This document shows positions 1 to 7,810 of a DNA stretch of 64,000 nt, in pieces. The position numbers and the translations under genes are program-made. The first letter of the stretch is position 1, and each line of letters starts with the position of its first letter. A model generated the notes under the pieces. It was not told where the DNA came from and did not search any database. It was given only the letters and a program-made list of their open reading frames with translations. The stretch is from [Muricauda] lutisoli (nom. illeg.) (GTDB lineage: Bacteria > Bacteroidota > Bacteroidia > Flavobacteriales > Flavobacteriaceae): the NCBI RefSeq assembly GCF_017313105.1, contig NZ_JAFLND010000004.1, positions 62,001-126,000 on the forward strand. Direction: 5' to 3'.

Positions 1-534
1 TACCACGATCATTTTCTTAGGTTGTTTTTTCAAGGACATGGCCTCGCGGTACCCAATTACCTTTTCTCCATCTTGTGGAAGGCTGGGCAGCTCGCGGCTA
101 CGGGCTCCTGTTGCGATGATGATATTATCGGCCGAATACTCGGTGGTTTCTCCGTTTTCAGCTTTTACTTCAACTTTTTTGCCTGGTTTTACCTTTCCAT
201 ATCCATTGATGACCTCGATTTTGTTCTTCTTCATCAAGAATTGAACACCTTTGCTCATTCCCTCGGCAACACCACGGCTTCTTTTAACAACCGCATCAAA
301 ATCATGGTCCACGTCTTTCGCACTCAAACCGTAATCCTCGGCGTGCTTCAAATATTCGAAAACTTGAGCAGATTTAAGAAGGGCCTTTGTTGGGATACAT
401 CCCCAGTTAAGACATACACCTCCCAAACTTTCTTTTTCTATAATGGCTGTTTTGAAACCTAATTGTGATGCCCTTATGGCAGTAACGTATCCACCTGGAC
501 CACTTCCCAAAACAATTATATCGAACTTGCTCAT
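1..534 (-). CDS. lpdA: Dihydrolipoyl dehydrogenase (E3), N-terminal part, cut by window edge
   Basis: FAD-dependent E3 subunit that reoxidises dihydrolipoamide in the pyruvate and 2-oxoglutarate dehydrogenase complexes and the glycine cleavage system. The minus strand reads an open frame of 178 codons from an ATG at 534 down to base 1 with no stop, so the 3' part lies outside the window. It starts MSKFDIIVLGSGPGGY, the dinucleotide-binding glycine motif for FAD (residues 10-16), followed by the redox-active disulfide motif with Cys41 and Cys46 (GGVCLNWGCIPTK). An ATG-type IATGAR motif follows near residue 140. A promoter-like box lies just upstream at 588-620. Confidence in the family is very high. 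Whether it belongs to a pyruvate or branched-chain complex cannot be decided here, because its neighbours are off-window. Confidence 0.95.
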   Translation of the reverse strand, partial: MSKFDIIVLGSGPGGYVTAIRASQLGFKTAIIEKESLGGVCLNWGCIPTKALLKSAQVFEYLKHAEDYGLSAKDVDHDFDAVVKRSRGVAEGMSKGVQFLMKKNKIEVINGYGKVKPGKKVEVKAENGETTEYSADNIIIATGARSRELPSLPQDGEKVIGYREAMSLKKQPKKMIVV

Positions 535-587
535 TAGATTTTGATTTTAGTTGTTAGATTAAAAAAACTGCCTTTGATTGGCAGGTG

Positions 588-620
588 CAAAAGTACGCAA
601 ATCAATCTCCATTTCCCAAG
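588..620 (-). promoter_or_regulatory. Candidate Bacteroidota promoter for lpdA
   Basis: On the minus strand TACTTTTG (595-588) matches the Bacteroidota -7 consensus TAnnTTTG. A CTTG at 620-617 lies 21 nt upstream as a 3/4 match to the -33 TTTG. The predicted start is about 50 nt before the lpdA ATG. This is inferred from consensus only. Confidence 0.5.
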
Positions 621-699
621 TCGAAAAAATTCAAATATGGATTAGTTTGTGAAATAGGTGAAAACGGGTGTTCGCAATAAAAAAATATGGGGGTAAACC

Positions 700-1104
700 T
701 TATGTTTCAGGGTCAAAATCAATGCTCACCGAATTAATGCAATAACGTTGTCCCGTGGTCTCTTTGGGGCCGTCGTTAAAAACATGCCCTAAATGACTGC
801 CACAATTTGCACAGACTGTCTCGGTACGTATCATACCATGGCTGGTATCGCGAATATATTCAATGGCCCCCTCAACCGCCTGGTCGAACGAAGGCCAACC
901 ACAACCACTTTCAAATTTGTGCTCACTTTCGAATAATTTTGCATTACAAGCTTTGCAATGGTAGTCCCCGTCTTCAAAATGAAGGTCGAATTTGCCGGTA
1001 TAGGGTCGTTCGGTCCCTTTTTGTCGCAAAACATAGTATTCTTCAGCGGAGAGTTCTTTTTTCCACTCTTCTTCGGGTTTGTTTACGCTGTATTTTTTGT
1101 CCAT
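700..1104 (-). CDS. msrB: Peptide-methionine (R)-S-oxide reductase MsrB, cytoplasmic form
   Basis: Reduces methionine-R-sulfoxide in proteins back to methionine. The 134-residue protein from the ATG at 1104 is a complete single-domain MsrB without a signal peptide. Zinc is bound by two CxxC pairs (Cys50/53 and Cys98/101). The catalytic Cys122 sits in [11 protein letters not shown], and the resolving Cys68 is present in SGCGWPSF. The open frame can be extended upstream to 1236, but that would overlap the preceding msrB. The internal ATG at 1104 leaves a 16-nt gap and gives a normal MsrB N-terminus, so I chose it. It is the second gene of a two-gene unit with the lipoprotein MsrB at 1121-1609, probably a tandem duplication that now serves two compartments. 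Confidence 0.95.
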   Translation of the reverse strand: MDKKYSVNKPEEEWKKELSAEEYYVLRQKGTERPYTGKFDLHFEDGDYHCKACNAKLFESEHKFESGCGWPSFDQAVEGAIEYIRDTSHGMIRTETVCANCGSHLGHVFNDGPKETTGQRYCINSVSIDFDPET

Positions 1105-1120
1105 TGGATTTTTGGGCAAT

Positions 1121-1609
1121 TTATTGGTTGTCGGGGATAAAATCAAGGGCTGCACCGTTAATACAATGTCTTTTCCCCGTGGTATTGCTCGGCCCATCAT
1201 TAAAAACATGCCCCAAATGGCCTCCGCAAACTGCACAATGTTCCTCGGTGCGTGCCACGCCTATTTTGTAGTCCGTATCAAAAGCCACATTTCCTTCGAT
1301 TTCCCTGTCAAAACTGGGCCATCCCGTTCCGGATTTAAATTTGTGCTCACTTTTAAAAAGAGGGGTTCCACAACCTGCGCACACGTAGGTGCCTTTTTCC
1401 TTATTATCCAACAAATCGCTGGAAAATGCATTTTCCGTTGCAGCTTTTCGAAGTACGTAATACTCCATATCGGTCAGTTCCGCTTTCCACTCGGCATCTG
1501 TTTTGTTTACTTTAAAAGTTTCCTTTGCAGTTTCTTTTTTCTCTTCTTGTGACGTTCCCTTGCATCCGGCAAATATTACCAAGGCAAGCAATAGCATTCT
1601 TTTTCCCAT
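1121..1609 (-). CDS. msrB: MsrB-domain lipoprotein (envelope methionine-R-sulfoxide reductase)
   Basis: This 162-residue protein has an N-terminal hydrophobic stretch ending in a lipobox (VIFAGC, Cys16), so it is probably a lipid-anchored envelope MsrB that repairs oxidised periplasmic proteins. The MsrB domain covers about residues 37-158. Its zinc cysteines are Cys77/80 and Cys125/128, and the catalytic Cys149 lies in [11 protein letters not shown]. Where the neighbouring paralogue has the resolving Cys (SGCGWPSF), this copy has Thr95 (SGTGWPSF). It therefore probably uses another thiol or an external reductant for recycling. It is the first gene of the msrB pair, 16 nt before the cytoplasmic copy. 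An alternative start four codons in (1597) would shorten the signal. Confidence 0.93.
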   Translation of the reverse strand: MGKRMLLLALVIFAGCKGTSQEEKKETAKETFKVNKTDAEWKAELTDMEYYVLRKAATENAFSSDLLDNKEKGTYVCAGCGTPLFKSEHKFKSGTGWPSFDREIEGNVAFDTDYKIGVARTEEHCAVCGGHLGHVFNDGPSNTTGKRHCINGAALDFIPDNQ

Positions 1610-1667
1610 TCTTTTGTCTTTTATCTGTTTGGACGTATTTCTATTGAAATCCTTTCACTATAATGTA

Positions 1668-1701
1668 TAAAAAAAAGTCCCATTGATGACCAATGGGACT
1701 T
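1668..1701 (-). terminator. Rho-independent terminator of the collagen-like gene
   Basis: AAGTCCCATTG (1675-1685) and CAATGGGACTT (1691-1701) form a perfect 11-bp stem with a 5-nt loop. Read on the minus strand it is followed by a run of eight T. It lies directly after the stop of the gene at 1723. Confidence 0.9.
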
Positions 1702-1722
1702 AAAATACTCTTTTTCAATCGA

Positions 1723-2301
1723 TTAATTGACATCCAAGGTTGTAATGTGTTCTTCATCAATATTAAGATGGGACATTACACTTTCAATGTTCGAGGCATC
1801 AAAGTCGGGAGATTCGGCATATTCACTTGGCACAAATACAATCCTGAACAGCTGATTATCGGTGAAATCGGTGCTCAATGTAGAAAGGTCGAAGTTACCG
1901 TCAATAAATAGTTCCACATCCACAAAGGTGTGGGCAAAAACATATTGGATGGTACCTTCGTTCAAAAAGTAATTTTGGGGTATTTGTGTCCAAGCATCTG
2001 CAGTGGTCCCATCGTTGAGGTCAATTATACCGTCGTGTCTGTATACCAAAACAGCATCTGATTCAAATACTTCGAAGTCGGTGACATCGGAAAATGTAAT
2101 CAGGGTGCTAAAAAGATTGGCCTCGGCATCGTAGCCAAAGTTCACGCCTTCGACTTCTACAACCTGTCCTTGAATGCCATCTGCCCCATCCAGTCCGTCA
2201 AGTCCATCGAGTCCATCAAACCCCGGAGGTCCTTGGGGCCCTTCGCATGCCGCGAATACAAAAACAATAACTGCTCCTAAAATTGTACTAAATTTATTCA
2301 T
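1723..2301 (-). CDS. Collagen-like repeat lipoprotein of unknown function
   Basis: This is a 192-residue exported protein from the ATG at 2301; the open frame extends to 2328, but the internal start gives a clean signal peptide. A lipobox (FVFAAC, Cys19) is followed at once by about eight Gly-X-Y collagen triplets (residues 21-46, e.g. GPQGPPGFDGLDG). The rest is an acidic globular domain of about 145 residues, rich in Phe, Asp and beta-prone sequence. Short Gly-X-Y stalks behind a lipidated Cys are common in Bacteroidota surface lipoproteins, where they probably act as a spacer. The C-terminal domain is not one I recognise. The gene is monocistronic with its own terminator and is divergent from glgB. 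Confidence 0.85.
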   Translation of the reverse strand: MNKFSTILGAVIVFVFAACEGPQGPPGFDGLDGLDGLDGADGIQGQVVEVEGVNFGYDAEANLFSTLITFSDVTDFEVFESDAVLVYRHDGIIDLNDGTTADAWTQIPQNYFLNEGTIQYVFAHTFVDVELFIDGNFDLSTLSTDFTDNQLFRIVFVPSEYAESPDFDASNIESVMSHLNIDEEHITTLDVN

Positions 2302-2444
2302 GATTTTTGGATTTTGATTTGTGTTCATTTCATCTGTTGATGCAATAAAATCAAAAAGCGTTCCATTTTTAAAAAAAATGTTGTTTAAAACACCAAACCT
2401 GTTGTTATAATCGTATTCTTGCTCAAAGATGCTTATTATTGTAT

Positions 2445-4358
2445 ATGACTAAACCATCAAATATGTCCAAGGTAGTTTCACACAGTTTTTTTACGGAGTT
2501 TGATATCAATCTTTTTAAAGGGGGGAAGCACTTTCGCCTCTATAACAAATTGGGGTCGCACCTTACCGAAGTAGACGGTGTTAAGGGAACCTACTTTGCC
2601 GTTTGGGCCCCAAGTGCGAAATCGGTCAGTGTTATTGGAGATTTTAATTATTGGACCGCCGGTGAACATGAATTGAACGTTCGTTGGGACAGTAGTGGAA
2701 TTTGGGAAGGATTTATTCCCGGAGTGGACAAAGGAACCAAATACAAGTATAAGATTCACTCGAACAACAACGATATCTGGACCGAAAAAGCAGACCCCTT
2801 TGCTCGTTTTTGTGAGCAGCCCCCACAAACCGCCTCTTTGGTTTGGGAGGATAATCATAAATGGAAAGACGATACTTGGATGGATACCCGAGAGGCGAAA
2901 AATGGTCTGGATAGGCCTTATTCGGTATACGAGGTCCATTTAGGTTCTTGGAAGAAAAAAAATGGTTGGGAGTCCTTGAGTTACCTCGAGCTGGCGGAAC
3001 AGTTGGCAGATTATGTTGAGGAGATGGGCTTTACACATGTAGAGTTTATGCCCGTTATGGAATATCCTTACGATCCATCTTGGGGATATCAAATTACGGG
3101 ATATTTTGCACCTACCTCACGCTTTGGAAAACCGGAGGACTTTAAAGTTCTGGTGGATGCCTTGCACCAGCGTGGTGTCGGGGTTATTTTGGATTGGGTG
3201 CCTTCCCACTTTCCCGAAGATGCCCATGGACTTGGTTTTTTTGATGGATCGCATTTATATGAACATCCCGATAGAAGAAGAGGTTACCACCCTGATTGGA
3301 AAAGTCTCATTTTTAATTACGGAAGAAATGAAGTGCGGGCATTTTTGATCAGCAATGCCATTTTTTGGCTAGATCAATACCATGTGGATGGCTTACGGGT
3401 AGATGCCGTGGCATCTATGCTTTATTTGGATTACTCACGGGAAGATGGCGAGTGGGAGCCGAACATGTATGGCAACAACGAAAATTTGGAGGCCATGTCC
3501 TTTTTACGGGAAATGAACCAAGAGGTTTATGCCAGTTTTAAAGGAATACAGACCATTGCCGAGGAATCCACTGCATTTACAGGCGTTACCAAACCTGTGC
3601 ATTATGGAGGACTGGGTTTCGGTATGAAATGGATGATGGGATGGATGCACGATACCTTGGAATTCTTTAAAAAGGACCCCATACACCGTTCGTACGATTT
3701 AAATATGATCAGTTTTAGTCTCACCTATGCATTTACCGAAAACTTTATGCTGCCTTTTTCGCATGATGAAGTGGTATATGGTAAACAATCTTTGCTTTAC
3801 CGAATGCCGGGTGATGAATGGCAACGATTTGCGAATCTACGGTTGCTGTTCGGGTATATGTTCACGCATCCTGGAGGTAACCTGTTGTTTATGGGAGGAG
3901 AGTTTGGCCAGTCTTCCGAATGGAATTTTCAGGAAAGTTTGGATTGGCATCTAACGCAATATGATTTTCATTCGGGAATACAGGAGGTGATCAAGGATCT
4001 GAACAAGATGTACAAGACCAATCCTGCACTATATGAAAAACAGTTTAATCCGGATGGGTTCCAATGGATTGAATACAACGACCAAGAAAATACAGTGATA
4101 TCGTATATCAGAAAAGGCAACGACCCCAAGGATGATCTGATCATTGTTTGCAATTTTACTCCTGTACCACGCGAAAACTATAGGCTGGGAGTTCCAAAAA
4201 CGTCTACCTTAAAATTGGTCTTTAACAGCGACGATAAAAAATACTCAGGTAGCGGGATGGGCAAAAAAACGATGAAACCATCCAAAACATCTTGGAATGG
4301 GTACAAGCAGTCAGTTTTGATGAATCTTCCACCTTTGGGTGTTGTCGTGTACAAATAA
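2445..4358 (+). CDS. glgB: 1,4-alpha-glucan (glycogen) branching enzyme, GH13
   Basis: Cuts alpha-1,4 glucan chains and re-attaches them by alpha-1,6 bonds in glycogen synthesis. The protein has about 637 residues. An N-terminal CBM48-like module (around 30-120, YFAVWAPSAKSVSVIGDFN) is followed by the GH13 barrel. The catalytic Asp is in DGLRVDAVASM (about residue 320), the acid Glu in TIAEESTAF (about 372), and the transition-state Asp in LPFSHDEVV (about 440). A C-terminal beta domain ends the protein. The start is taken as the ATG at 2445; an ATG at 2463 is also possible, and the frame opens with a TTG at 2439. The GH31 glucosidase follows after 96 nt. No glgA or glgC is visible in the window. 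Confidence 0.96.
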   Translation: MTKPSNMSKVVSHSFFTEFDINLFKGGKHFRLYNKLGSHLTEVDGVKGTYFAVWAPSAKSVSVIGDFNYWTAGEHELNVRWDSSGIWEGFIPGVDKGTKYKYKIHSNNNDIWTEKADPFARFCEQPPQTASLVWEDNHKWKDDTWMDTREAKNGLDRPYSVYEVHLGSWKKKNGWESLSYLELAEQLADYVEEMGFTHVEFMPVMEYPYDPSWGYQITGYFAPTSRFGKPEDFKVLVDALHQRGVGVILDWVPSHFPEDAHGLGFFDGSHLYEHPDRRRGYHPDWKSLIFNYGRNEVRAFLISNAIFWLDQYHVDGLRVDAVASMLYLDYSREDGEWEPNMYGNNENLEAMSFLREMNQEVYASFKGIQTIAEESTAFTGVTKPVHYGGLGFGMKWMMGWMHDTLEFFKKDPIHRSYDLNMISFSLTYAFTENFMLPFSHDEVVYGKQSLLYRMPGDEWQRFANLRLLFGYMFTHPGGNLLFMGGEFGQSSEWNFQESLDWHLTQYDFHSGIQEVIKDLNKMYKTNPALYEKQFNPDGFQWIEYNDQENTVISYIRKGNDPKDDLIIVCNFTPVPRENYRLGVPKTSTLKLVFNSDDKKYSGSGMGKKTMKPSKTSWNGYKQSVLMNLPPLGVVVYK

Positions 4359-4364
4359 AGATAC

Positions 4365-4382
4365 AACTACAACGTTGTAGTT
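4365..4382. promoter_or_regulatory. Perfect 18-bp palindrome, candidate operator
   Basis: AACTACAACGTTGTAGTT is a perfect, loop-free palindrome that begins 7 nt after the glgB stop and lies about 70 nt upstream of the GH31 start. There is no T-run, so it does not look like a terminator. The central AACGTT with a CpG at the dyad resembles operators of LacI/PurR-type regulators. The assignment to a regulator family is inference. Confidence 0.5.
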
Positions 4383-4454
4383 AATTGCTTTTCAAAACAT
4401 ATTTTTATTTATTCGGGCTTTTGTGTTTCTTTTGTGAGCCTCAATCAATTATAG

Positions 4455-6854
4455 ATGATAACCAATACTGAAATTGCAAAAACAGGGAACCAGTTCCCAA
4501 ACCATATAGTCGATTTTAAACAAGAAAACGACAAATTATATTTTACCACTCAGAACGGTGTTATTTTACAAGTAACCATTTTAAGGGATAGCGTGGTCCG
4601 TTTCAGGTATGCCACCGAATATGTTTTTGAACCGGATTTTTCTTATGCGATAAGCGAAGATGTTAACCTCGGGTACAATGAGCTTACTGTGGAAAATGAG
4701 ATACCGGAATATGTAATTACGACATCAAAAATCAAGATTTATATCAATAAGACCAACCTTAAGGTGCAAATTGTTGATATGGACGATGTGATTCTGGCCG
4801 AGGATGAACTGGGATTTCATTGGGAGGAGAATTTTGATTACGGGGGCAATGTGGTGAAAATGAGCAAGATTTCCCATTCGGGAGAGAGTTATTACGGCAT
4901 GGGGGATAAAGCCTCACACACAAACCTGAAAGGAAAAAGGGTGAACAATTGGGTGACCGACTCCTACGCATACGGAAAGGACCAAGAGCCACTTTATAAA
5001 TCCATTCCATTTTATATTGGACTGAAGGAAAGCATAGCTTACGGAATATTTTTCGATAATTCGTTCAGCACTTATTTTGATTTTGCTGCGGAAAAAAGAA
5101 ATGTCACAAGCTTTTGGGCAGATGGGGGCGAAATGAACTATTATTTCTTTTACGGTCCCGAAATGAAGGAAGTAGTGGAGTCCTATACCGATTTGACCGG
5201 TGTTCCAGAACTTCCGCCACTTTGGGCTCTGGGCTTTCATCAATCCAAATGGAGTTACTATCCAGAGAAAAAAGTAAAGGATATTGCCAATACCTTTAGA
5301 AAATTGAACATTCCATGTGATGCCATTTACCTGGATATTGATTACATGGAAGGATTTAGATGCTTTACATGGGATAACAAAAAGTTCCCCAAACCTAAAA
5401 AAATGATTGAGGAACTCGAAGAAGATGGCTTTAAGACCATTACCATGATCGATCCCGGTATTAAGATAGATCGCGATTATTGGGTGTATCAACAGGCCAT
5501 GGACAATGGTTTCTTTTGCCGAAGGGCGGATGGACCCCATTTTAAGGGAAAAGTATGGCCAGGGGAATGTAAGTTCCCGGATTTCACCAATCCTGAAGTG
5601 CGTGAGTGGTGGGCTGAACTATATAAGGAAATGATTGCCGATATGGGCGTTAGCGGTGTTTGGAACGATATGAACGAACCCGCCATCATGGAAGTTCCCA
5701 CAAAAACGGCAAATTTGGATGTAAGGCACGATTATGACGGTCATCCTTGCAGTCATAGAAAAGCACACAATGTTTATGGGATGCAAATGGTACGGGCCAC
5801 CTACGAGGGCGTTAAAAAGTTTATGTTTCCGCGTAGACCCTTTGTCCTAACAAGGGCAGCATATGCCGGAACCCAGCGCTATTGTGCCACATGGACGGGA
5901 GATAACGTGGCCACATGGGAGCATTTGTGGATTGCCAATGTACAGATGCAACGTATGTGCATGAGTGGATATTCCTTTGTAGGTTCCGATATTGGTGGAT
6001 TTGCGGAACAACCCAATGGTGAATTGTTTGCCCGTTGGATGCAATTGGCTGTTTTCCATCCATTTTGTCGAGTGCATTCCAGCGGTGACCACGGTGACCA
6101 AGAACCCTGGTCTTTCGGCGATGAGATCACGGATATTGTAAGAGACTTTATTGAACTAAGGTACCAACTAATGCCTTACCTATATACGATGTTCTACAAT
6201 TACATCAAGGAAGGCTTTCCAATGCTCCAATCATTGGTTTTTTATGATCAAGAAGATCCGCAGACACATTTCCGAACAGATGAATTCATATTTGGCAAAC
6301 AAATGTTGGTTTGCCCTGTGCAAGAACCCAATGCCCAAGGTAGAAGAATGTATTTCCCTAAAGGGAACTGGTACAACTATTGGACCGATGAACTGACCGA
6401 GGGAGGAGTGGAACGTTGGGTGCCTGCCGAAATCCATCGGGTGCCTTTGTTTGTTAAAGAAGGAGCCATGATTCCCAAATATCCCGTACAGCAATATATT
6501 GGTGAAAAAGAAATAGAAAAGCTGGGGATTGATGTTTACTTTAAGGAGGGAACAGAAAATTCGAAGGTCTACGAAGACCAGCAAGAGGGCTATGATTATA
6601 AAAAAGGAAGGTATAGTCTGCGCCGTTTCAAATTAACGGGAAAAGAAAACGAACTTATCATCCAACAGTTCAAGGATGGTAACTTTATTACCCCTTACGA
6701 TAATTTCAAAATGACATTCCATGGGCTTCCGTTTACCATAGAAACCGTGGAACTGGACAACGAAGAAGTTGATTTAAAGGATATCAAACTAAATGGTAAT
6801 AACTCCATTGAAGTAAGCAAAGATTTCACGGAGCTCCATATTTTCGGAAAATAA
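4455..6854 (+). CDS. Glycoside hydrolase family 31 alpha-glucosidase
   Basis: Exo-acting glycosidase expected to release glucose from the non-reducing ends of alpha-glucans or maltooligosaccharides. The protein has 799 residues with no signal peptide, so it is probably cytoplasmic. It shows the GH31 layout: an N-terminal beta-sandwich (about 1-230), a TIM barrel, then two C-terminal beta domains. The catalytic nucleophile Asp is in GVWNDMNEPAIM (about residue 405), and the acid/base Asp is in HSSGDHGDQEPW (about 543). The substrate motif YLDIDYMEGFRCFTWD is typical of alpha-glucosidases. It lies behind glgB with a palindrome between them, which suggests joint work on intracellular glycogen or maltodextrin. 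Alpha-xylosidase activity cannot be fully excluded. Confidence 0.92.
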   Translation: MITNTEIAKTGNQFPNHIVDFKQENDKLYFTTQNGVILQVTILRDSVVRFRYATEYVFEPDFSYAISEDVNLGYNELTVENEIPEYVITTSKIKIYINKTNLKVQIVDMDDVILAEDELGFHWEENFDYGGNVVKMSKISHSGESYYGMGDKASHTNLKGKRVNNWVTDSYAYGKDQEPLYKSIPFYIGLKESIAYGIFFDNSFSTYFDFAAEKRNVTSFWADGGEMNYYFFYGPEMKEVVESYTDLTGVPELPPLWALGFHQSKWSYYPEKKVKDIANTFRKLNIPCDAIYLDIDYMEGFRCFTWDNKKFPKPKKMIEELEEDGFKTITMIDPGIKIDRDYWVYQQAMDNGFFCRRADGPHFKGKVWPGECKFPDFTNPEVREWWAELYKEMIADMGVSGVWNDMNEPAIMEVPTKTANLDVRHDYDGHPCSHRKAHNVYGMQMVRATYEGVKKFMFPRRPFVLTRAAYAGTQRYCATWTGDNVATWEHLWIANVQMQRMCMSGYSFVGSDIGGFAEQPNGELFARWMQLAVFHPFCRVHSSGDHGDQEPWSFGDEITDIVRDFIELRYQLMPYLYTMFYNYIKEGFPMLQSLVFYDQEDPQTHFRTDEFIFGKQMLVCPVQEPNAQGRRMYFPKGNWYNYWTDELTEGGVERWVPAEIHRVPLFVKEGAMIPKYPVQQYIGEKEIEKLGIDVYFKEGTENSKVYEDQQEGYDYKKGRYSLRRFKLTGKENELIIQQFKDGNFITPYDNFKMTFHGLPFTIETVELDNEEVDLKDIKLNGNNSIEVSKDFTELHIFGK

Positions 6855-6894
6855 AATTTTGTAATTTTCATAGGACAAAAACACGATTTACCAT

Positions 6895-7704
6895 ATGAAA
6901 AAGCTGAGTCTTACTTTGTTGGTGTTTATGGCTGTAATGGCCTGCAAAACCAATCCGTTTACAGGCAAAAGTACGTTGAACTTTTATGATAACAGTCAGA
7001 TGTTTCCAATGGCGTTTTCCCAATACGATCAGTTTTTGAAAGAAAACAAGGTGATTACCGGGACTTCCGATGCACAAACTATCACAAGGGTGGGGCAGCG
7101 GATAGCTACAGCTGCAGAACGTTGGTTGGATGCCAATGGATACCCAGGATACTTGAAAGATTATCAGTGGGAATATAATTTGGTCGAGGATGAGGCGGTA
7201 AATGCATGGTGTATGCCAGGCGGTAAGATCGTTTTTTATACAGGTATTTTGCCGATAGCACAAAACGAGGCGGGCATAGCCGTTGTAATGGGGCACGAGG
7301 TAGCACACGCATTGGCCGATCATGGTGCCCAGCGTATGAGTGCAGGGACCTTGCAACAGATTGGGGCCGTAGCGGGAAATGTAGCTATTAAAGATGACAA
7401 GACAAGGGGCTTGTTTAACCAAGCTTATGGTGTTGGTTCAACAGTTGGGGTAATGTTGCCCTTTAGTCGAAACCATGAAACCGAAGCAGATAGAATTGGA
7501 CTTCAGATTATGGCGATTGCCGGATATAACCCTGATGAAGCAGCTAAACTTTGGCAACGAATGAAAGCTAAGTCTGGAGGGCAGGCACCACCAGAATTTT
7601 TGAGTACACACCCGTCCAACGATACAAGAATCAGTAACTTGACCGCATGGGCCCCAGCCGCAAAACAAGAGGCACGAAAATTTGGGGTAACATCGTTTAA
7701 ATAA
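6895..7704 (+). CDS. M48 family metalloprotease, lipoprotein
   Basis: Zinc endopeptidase of the M48 (Oma1/LoiP/BepA-like) group, predicted to act in envelope protein quality control. The 269-residue protein has a short signal with a lipobox (VFMAVMAC, Cys17). The zinc motif HEVAH lies near residues 134-138 (VVMGHEVAHALADHG), and the third ligand Glu is in ETEADRIGLQIM (about 195). It has no TPR extension like BepA, so it is closer in architecture to LoiP. It lies alone, 40 nt after the GH31 gene, and is followed by a long hairpin at 7722-7799. Confidence 0.93.
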   Translation: MKKLSLTLLVFMAVMACKTNPFTGKSTLNFYDNSQMFPMAFSQYDQFLKENKVITGTSDAQTITRVGQRIATAAERWLDANGYPGYLKDYQWEYNLVEDEAVNAWCMPGGKIVFYTGILPIAQNEAGIAVVMGHEVAHALADHGAQRMSAGTLQQIGAVAGNVAIKDDKTRGLFNQAYGVGSTVGVMLPFSRNHETEADRIGLQIMAIAGYNPDEAAKLWQRMKAKSGGQAPPEFLSTHPSNDTRISNLTAWAPAAKQEARKFGVTSFK

Positions 7705-7721
7705 AAGAACAACAACGTAAG

Positions 7722-7799
7722 AATGTCACTTTGAGCCAAATGAGAAATCCTATGAATGCGAAAGGGTTTTTCCATGGCATGCGAAGTGACATTTTTTCT
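7722..7799. repeat. Long imperfect hairpin, dispersed-repeat-like, probable terminator
   Basis: Outer arms AATGTCACTT (7722-7731) and AAGTGACATT (7784-7793) are perfectly complementary. Inside lies GCCA/TGGC, and then a second 10-bp arm pairing GAGAAATCCT with AGGGTTTTTC (two G-U pairs). A run of six T follows the 3' arm, so it can terminate the M48 transcript. The GTCACTT...GAGAAATCC sequence resembles palindromic dispersed repeats often seen between flavobacterial genes. I see no second copy in this window. Confidence 0.6.
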
Positions 7800-7810
7800 T
7801 AATAAATAGC

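Noticed and set aside
4914-5540. 208-residue minus-strand frame inside the GH31 gene
   Set aside because: Runs opposite to conserved catalytic-domain codons; no protein-like motif and no start context.
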